DNA from: Lonicera japonica
Lineage: Eukaryota > Streptophyta > Magnoliopsida > Dipsacales > Caprifoliaceae
Assembly (NCBI GenBank): GCA_021464415.1
Contig: CM038468.1
Span: 35,886,969-35,950,968, forward strand
Direction: 5' to 3'
DNA length: 64,000 nucleotides
Shown here: in pieces, positions 59,349-64,000 of the stretch
Layout: each line of letters starts with the position of its first letter
Numbering within the stretch: the stretch's first letter is position 1
Notes under the pieces: generated by a model
Database searches by the model: none
Seen by the model: only the letters and a program-made list of their open reading frames with translations
What the model was told of the DNA's origin: nothing
Translations under genes and position numbers: made by a program

Positions 59349-59721
59349 ACTCGCTCCTAACCACTTCTTTCATGTTAGGATTCAAGCAGCGTTGAAATTG
59401 CCTTGATGTTTTTGCCTCGTCCTCCAGGTGAATTTTTTTTGTACAAATTAATGAGCTTATTCCTTAGAGGTCGACAAGAGTCTAACCAAAAGCTTTTTTG
59501 TTTTTACTAAGCAAAAGCAAATTAATTAACTTTATCTCTTGATCATCTAAAAGTTCGGACGAGATGATTATAGGGCAAGTGTTGGAAGCTCTTAAGAAGG
59601 TATATTTCAAGTTTCTCAGCAAGGGCTTGAGTTCCATTTGTCCTTCAAACTTGTTCATGGAAGGTGGCGTGTTTTCTACTTTCTCCGAGAATTCATCTTA
59701 CTTGTCAAACAAAGAAAATAC

Positions 59722-60246
59722 TTACATGCATCCCTCGGGTTCATCGGAAGTGGTTAGAAAGCCTTCTATTAATTCCGACTCAAAATTTTCCACGAAGTGG
59801 TCATGGATACATGACTCTATCATGTTCATGTGTTCACTTTCGTCATCATCATCTCTTTGATTGCTTAAAGAAAACACGTTTAGCTCCAAAGTCATGTTTC
59901 CAAAAGCTAACTTGACTATTCCATTCTTGCAATTTATAATAACATTAGAAGTAGCAAAAAATGGTCGTCCAAGGAGGACCGGAATCTCGTTAGCAGGTTT
60001 TGACATGGGTTGCATGTCGAGGATAATGAAATCAACCAAAAAATAAAACTTGTCAATTTGAACAAGTACATCCTTGACTATCCCTCTTGGGATTATAATG
60101 GATCGGTCTGCTAGTTGAATTGTAACCCTTGTAGGTTTCGATTCTCTTAACCCCAGTTGTTGGTATAAGGAATATGGGAGCACGTTCACACTTACTCCCA
60201 AATCTAGCAAAGCATTTTTTATCCTACAATTTTTTATTACACACAA
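59722..60246 (-). pseudogene. Element B retropepsin (aspartic protease) region
   Basis: The frame has the active-site stretch KNALLDLGVSVNVLPYSLY, matching the DLGAS-type motif of Athila/Tat proteases but with valine for alanine. It continues with IVKDVLVQIDKFYFLVDFII and IPVLLGRPFFATSNVIIN, the flap-side and C-terminal segments. An acidic linker to RT follows. Upstream in the polyprotein the segment 60988-60247 is a broken gag-protease linker that includes RIKVPFSERL (60540-60511). Confidence 0.88.
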
Positions 60247-60988
60247 AATTGTGGGACAACCGGGATCCTTGAACTTAAAGGCTTATGTACCTTACATGAT
60301 GGAACTCACTTGTTCCGCCATGAAGGCTTTTTTCTTGACATTCAACATTCGTTTCGTCGTGCATGAGTCATTGAGGAACTTAGCACACAAAGGTAATTGC
60401 TTGACCGCATCAAGCAAATGAATGTTGATTTTGACTTGTCAAAATACGTCCAAAATCTTGGTATTCGACTTGGACGGTTGATTAATCTCTCCGAAAAAGG
60501 AACCTTGATTCTATTCTTTATTTTCTCAAGATCTTCATTTCCTTGTTTATCTTCCTCCTTCTTCTCTTCTCTCACAACGTTTTTAACCTCCAACTTTTCA
60601 ATAGTCGTAGACTCGACTATGTCCACCACCTTGGGGGGTTTTAGGAGCGATAGTCTTATTTACCACTTTTTCACTCCATAGGATCGTGATGGATTTGAGT
60701 TTCTCTAATTTGGTACTAGGCTTTCCTCCCTTTATAACCAAAGCTTGACCTCTAGGGTTAACTAAAGGTTGAGATAGGAACTTTCCCTTCTCTTGGTTGG
60801 TAGGGCGGTGGTGAACCTAGACATTTGGGTTTTTAACTCATCCACATCGTGATCCGTCTTGTCCACAAAAGTTCTTAACAAAGCTTCTAAGTTTTGGTTT
60901 TGGTTTTGTGGTGGAGCAAAATAGTTTTAAGGTTGTTATTGTCTTTGGTTTTTATGATATTGGTTGTGGTTCTGACTTTGATTCCCCG

Positions 60989-61951
60989 CTAACGGAAATT
61001 TAGGCGATTCTTCCATTCCTCATTGTACTTTTGTGAATAAGGGTCATTTTGTTGACTATTTTGGTTGTCTTGATTCAAAGCATTGACTTGGGCGGGATTT
61101 TTTAGGACTTTCCGAAAAGTGGGAATGGTACGGCAATCCTCGATAGTGTGTCCTGAATTTTCACAGATAACACACAACTGACTCGATGATACTACATTGA
61201 CCTCTCTAAGCTTACTTGCATCCATTGCCTCTACCTTCTTAGGTAATTGGAACAATCTCGCACACATGTCATCCTCGTTAGAAATTTGGTACAACCAACC
61301 CTTCCCCGAATTTTTGGCTTTAGGTTCATCGGTATAAGTGTTCCAATTTTGGGCACCTTTTGTTAGTTCATCAAAATATAACAAAGCCTCATCGAGGTTC
61401 TTGCTAAAAAATTGACCATTACACATGCTCTCAATAAAAATACGCATTTCAGGGGTAAACGATTCATAAAAGAAACAAACAAAGCTCCAAGTTTCGTGAC
61501 CATGGAGAGGGCATGCGCTTAAAAGCTCTTTATATCTTTTCCAACATTTATAGATCGAAACTTTCATTTTCTTTTGGCGAAAAATTGGATATAACCCTTC
61601 TTAAAGCGTTGGTTCTATGGACGGGAAAGATTTTTTTAAAAAATTCCGCTTGAAGCTCTTGCGAAGACCGAATTGATTGCAATTTTTGAGCAGTTAACAA
61701 AAAATTTCCTTTATCTTTTAGGGAGAAGAGTTTTAATTGCATGACATCTCGTCAATATTTGCCTCACGAAATATGGTGCAAACTTCTTCAAAGTCTTTCA
61801 AGTGGCAATATGGGTTTTTAGACTTTATACCGTGAAAATAAGGGATATGTTGAAGCATACCTAGTTTAAAAGAGAAAGTGCCTGCTTGCCCGGTGGAAAG
61901 CACGACGTATGAGTTGGACGTCGTACGAAGGGGTTGAAGATAATCCCTCAT
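60989..61951 (-). pseudogene. Element B gag
   Basis: Three overlapping frames (61951-61733, 61742-61548 and 61567-60989) give a Retrotrans_gag-type protein split by frameshifts. Features are FHGIKSKNPYCHLKDFEEVC, LKLFSLKDKGNFLLTAQK, YKCWKRYKELLSACPLHGHE and FYESFTPEMRIFIESMCNG. A zinc knuckle reads CVICENSGHTIEDC (CX2CX4HX4C). The N-terminal extension upstream of 61951 runs to about 62100 and is broken. Confidence 0.88.
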
Positions 61952-62233
61952 TGTCCTAACTGGAGGAACATTATTTGCACCTTCCCCTTGTTATCGCTTT
62001 TGTGGTCCACCATTCTTCCTTGATTTGCCATTCTTGGTGATGCGGGAGGGCTGATTTGAATATCCACAAATAATTGCCCTTGCATGGGCTCGGAAAACTA
62101 TTCGAATTATTCCTCGAAAACTTTACAAAATGAAACAAGAATAAGAGAGAAAAATAAATTAATTAAAAAGAGAGATACATACAGAAAGGTTTTATACAAA
62201 ACTCGTAATCCTCCTTTTTGCCTTATCCTCATC

Positions 62234-62243
62234 AACGGCGGAA
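62234..62243 (-). other. Primer-binding site of element B, degraded
   Basis: The minus strand reads TTCCGCCGTT at the position where element A has TGGCGCCGTT, with the same AAGTTT spacer to the LTR. It still resembles the tRNA-Asp primer site. Confidence 0.6.
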
Positions 62244-62250
62244 AAAACTT

Positions 62251-63868
62251 TAACATCGATAAAATATCACGTTATGGTAGCCCAAGTGCAGGCACGTCAA
62301 GTTGTATTATATTCTCGGAAGTCCGAGTATCGATCCACAAGGATAGTTAAAAATGAATAGAATAGATTGCAGATTTTACGAGTTTCTGGTTTTGTAAAAA
62401 GGTTGGTTATCGAACAACATTAAAGTAAAATGGTTGTGAAAAGTATCAAGAAAGCACTAAGGTTAGTGGAAGTTGCTCGCGATGTAATTATTGGCATTTA
62501 CAATCTCATATATGGATTCCAATACAATATTCTCAAGAATGGGGAATGTTGTCATATCTCTCAATGACAAAGGGTGCGAAGCTAGGCAACTCATTCCGGG
62601 ATTAAAGCTATGTCATGAGAGAATACAACAAAATTTCACCAAAGATGAAGCTATCATATCTATCTCTTAGCTACGGGTGTGAAGCAAAGCAACCCATTCC
62701 CGATGAAACTAATTCTAGGTAGAAATGATAAACTCGTTGTAAAAAGGTTTTCTATTAATCCTGTATGTGAAATCCCATGGTTTAAAAGAATGAAAATTAG
62801 ATAGTGAATCATTACAATAAAACAAAACGAAGTTTGTGGAATAAATTTATTAACTAATCGATCATCACTTAGGAAAGACAATAAGGAATCTAAATATCAC
62901 GTAAAGTGTATAAACATTCAAAATATCATTAAATGGATCAAAGATTAGATTAACAAATTTATAAATCATCTATGGAGTTTCAAGAACTATTCATAATCTC
63001 TACAAAAAGGAAGAAGGTCCATAGATGGGGAAAATTACTACAAGCTTTCTAGAACAATACAAGTATGTTGGATTATCATTCATACACAAGAACTAAGCAT
63101 ACAAGGCATGTAAAGTATAATCTTTAAATGAAAATACCTAGAAAGCTTGAAGAATGAAGGATTTGAAATGGAAAATGATTCATAATTACTTAACAAACTT
63201 TAAACATGTATTGAGAAATTAATCATTGATAATCATATCACGATTCACTTCCGTAACCTTAGTAGAAGACTAATTCATAATACTCAAAGCAAGAATTATA
63301 GAAAAAGTATTCATTTCTTAGAATCAAAATAAACTTACAAGAAGAAGAAAGAAATTACAATGGCGGGAGCTCTAACTTCTCTCTAGAACTTGTCTAAAAC
63401 TTTAGATAACTTAGCCTAGAAGATAAGAAAAGTAATATAAACTAAGAGAATACAAAATATCTAATTAAATATCCAAAATAGCTTGAACCACTAAAATAGC
63501 CTATTTTGGGTGTGAAATGGCCAAGTTGCCAGGGCCATGATCGATCATGGTTATGCCCATGATCGATCATAGAAGTGCACTGCCTGAGGAATTTGGTCCC
63601 ATGATCGATCATGGTTCTGGGAGCTCTTCACTCAGCACTTAAGCAAGCTTCTAAACTTCCTTCCGATAAATTCTTTGAGGGCCGATGATTTCCGTACTTA
63701 CAAAATCATAGAATACTACACAACAACACCAACTTGGGCTACATTAAATACAAAACAAGCTAAGGTACTAATCTCGAGATAATTGGATAATTAGGCAAAT
63801 ATAGTATAACAAACGCACCAAGCAACTCCGTAAAAGAGCATATGAATAACAATATTATGCGTTTATCA
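62251..63868 (-). repeat. Element B LTR, right copy (5' LTR)
   Basis: Starts TAACATCGATAAAATATCAC (TG mutated to TA) and ends GCGTTTATCA before ACAGT. Palindromes are at 63535-63550, 63557-63570 and 63599-63614. A TATA-like TTTATATTACT lies on the minus strand at about 63431-63441. Confidence 0.93.
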
Positions 63869-64000
63869 ACAGTATACCATTCCCATATAGTTTATACGAT
63901 TAAGGCAAGCTGGAGGAAAAATAAAATGTCCATATGAGTAATACCCACTCGTATGTTTTGAAGGAAAACAAATAATTCATGTGAGTAACGTAAACTTGTA
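63869..64000. repeat. Right flank of element B, homologous to about 1575-1705
   Basis: Begins with the duplication ACAGT and continues the block interrupted at 51542 (GGCAAGCTGGAGGAAAAATA, ATATGAGTAATACCCACTCG). The sequence runs off the window. Confidence 0.75.

Larger units (their letters stand above)
51543..63868 (-). mobile_element. Ty3/gypsy (Athila/Tat-like) element B, full length but decayed
   Basis: The LTRs lie at 51543-53577 (1618 bp after removing a nested TRIM and its duplication) and 62251-63868 (1618 bp). The 5-bp duplication ACAGT is at 51538-51542 and 63869-63873. The minus strand encodes, in order, gag with zinc knuckle, retropepsin, RT, RNase H, integrase and the third ORF. 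RT before integrase is diagnostic for Ty3/gypsy. Every region has stops or frameshifts, and the LTRs look more diverged from each other than those of element A. It is inactive. Confidence 0.95.

Overview
The window is AT-rich nuclear DNA from a flowering plant, most likely a eudicot. It has plant-type LTR retrotransposons of both the Ty3/gypsy (Athila/Tat-like) and Ty1/copia types, tRNA-derived SINEs, MITEs, a degenerate gene fragment resembling the MLP/Bet v 1 family, and spliced F-box/LRR genes resembling the Arabidopsis At3g48880 type. I see no tRNA or rRNA gene, CRISPR array or prokaryotic feature. Most of the sequence is transposon-derived. Only two host genes look intact.

Left part (1 to about 18.6 kb): a copia-type LTR piece and a truncated MULE-like element come first. 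They are followed by a decayed copia element on the minus strand (about 3.2-15.2 kb). A younger gypsy element (element A, 5190-12880, target duplication AACAT) sits inside the copia integrase region. Element A has two LTRs of about 1.6 kb and has lost gag, protease, RT and RNase H. It keeps an integrase-side pol remnant and an intact 392-residue third ORF. Two copies of a dispersed repeat (2456-3166 and 17135-18031) flank this composite.

Middle part (about 18.6 to 49.1 kb): three tandem segmental units each carry an F-box/LRR gene on the minus strand. Gene 1 (18755-20704) and gene 3 (45124-46735) are intact two-exon genes. Gene 2 (38099-39344) is a pseudogene with in-frame stops, and transposon debris replaces part of it. 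The units are loaded with insertions: Tourist-like MITEs with TAA duplications, long inverted-repeat elements, three SINEs, a 2.45 kb internally deleted copia element (target duplication CAAGT), a degenerate MLP-like fragment, and a solo gypsy LTR (39515-41232, target duplication TTATA).

Right part (about 50 to 64 kb): a MULE-like element with long terminal inverted repeats (50075-51419) carries a nested 274-bp MITE with an 8-bp target duplication. A 12.3 kb gypsy element (element B, 51543-63868, target duplication ACAGT) lies beside it. Element B holds the full gag, protease, RT, RNase H, integrase and third-ORF order on the minus strand, but with many frameshifts and stops. A 412-bp TRIM element is inserted in one of its LTRs.

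The most interesting signals come from the gypsy family. In both elements the spacer between pol and the third ORF carries several copies of a palindrome (CATGATCGATCATG). The same palindrome lies upstream of the TATA-like box in the LTRs. The spacer is followed by a CT-rich leader of about 280-305 nt with no ATG before the third-ORF start. This suggests that the third ORF may have its own promoter. I found no convincing new defence, biosynthetic or signalling system.
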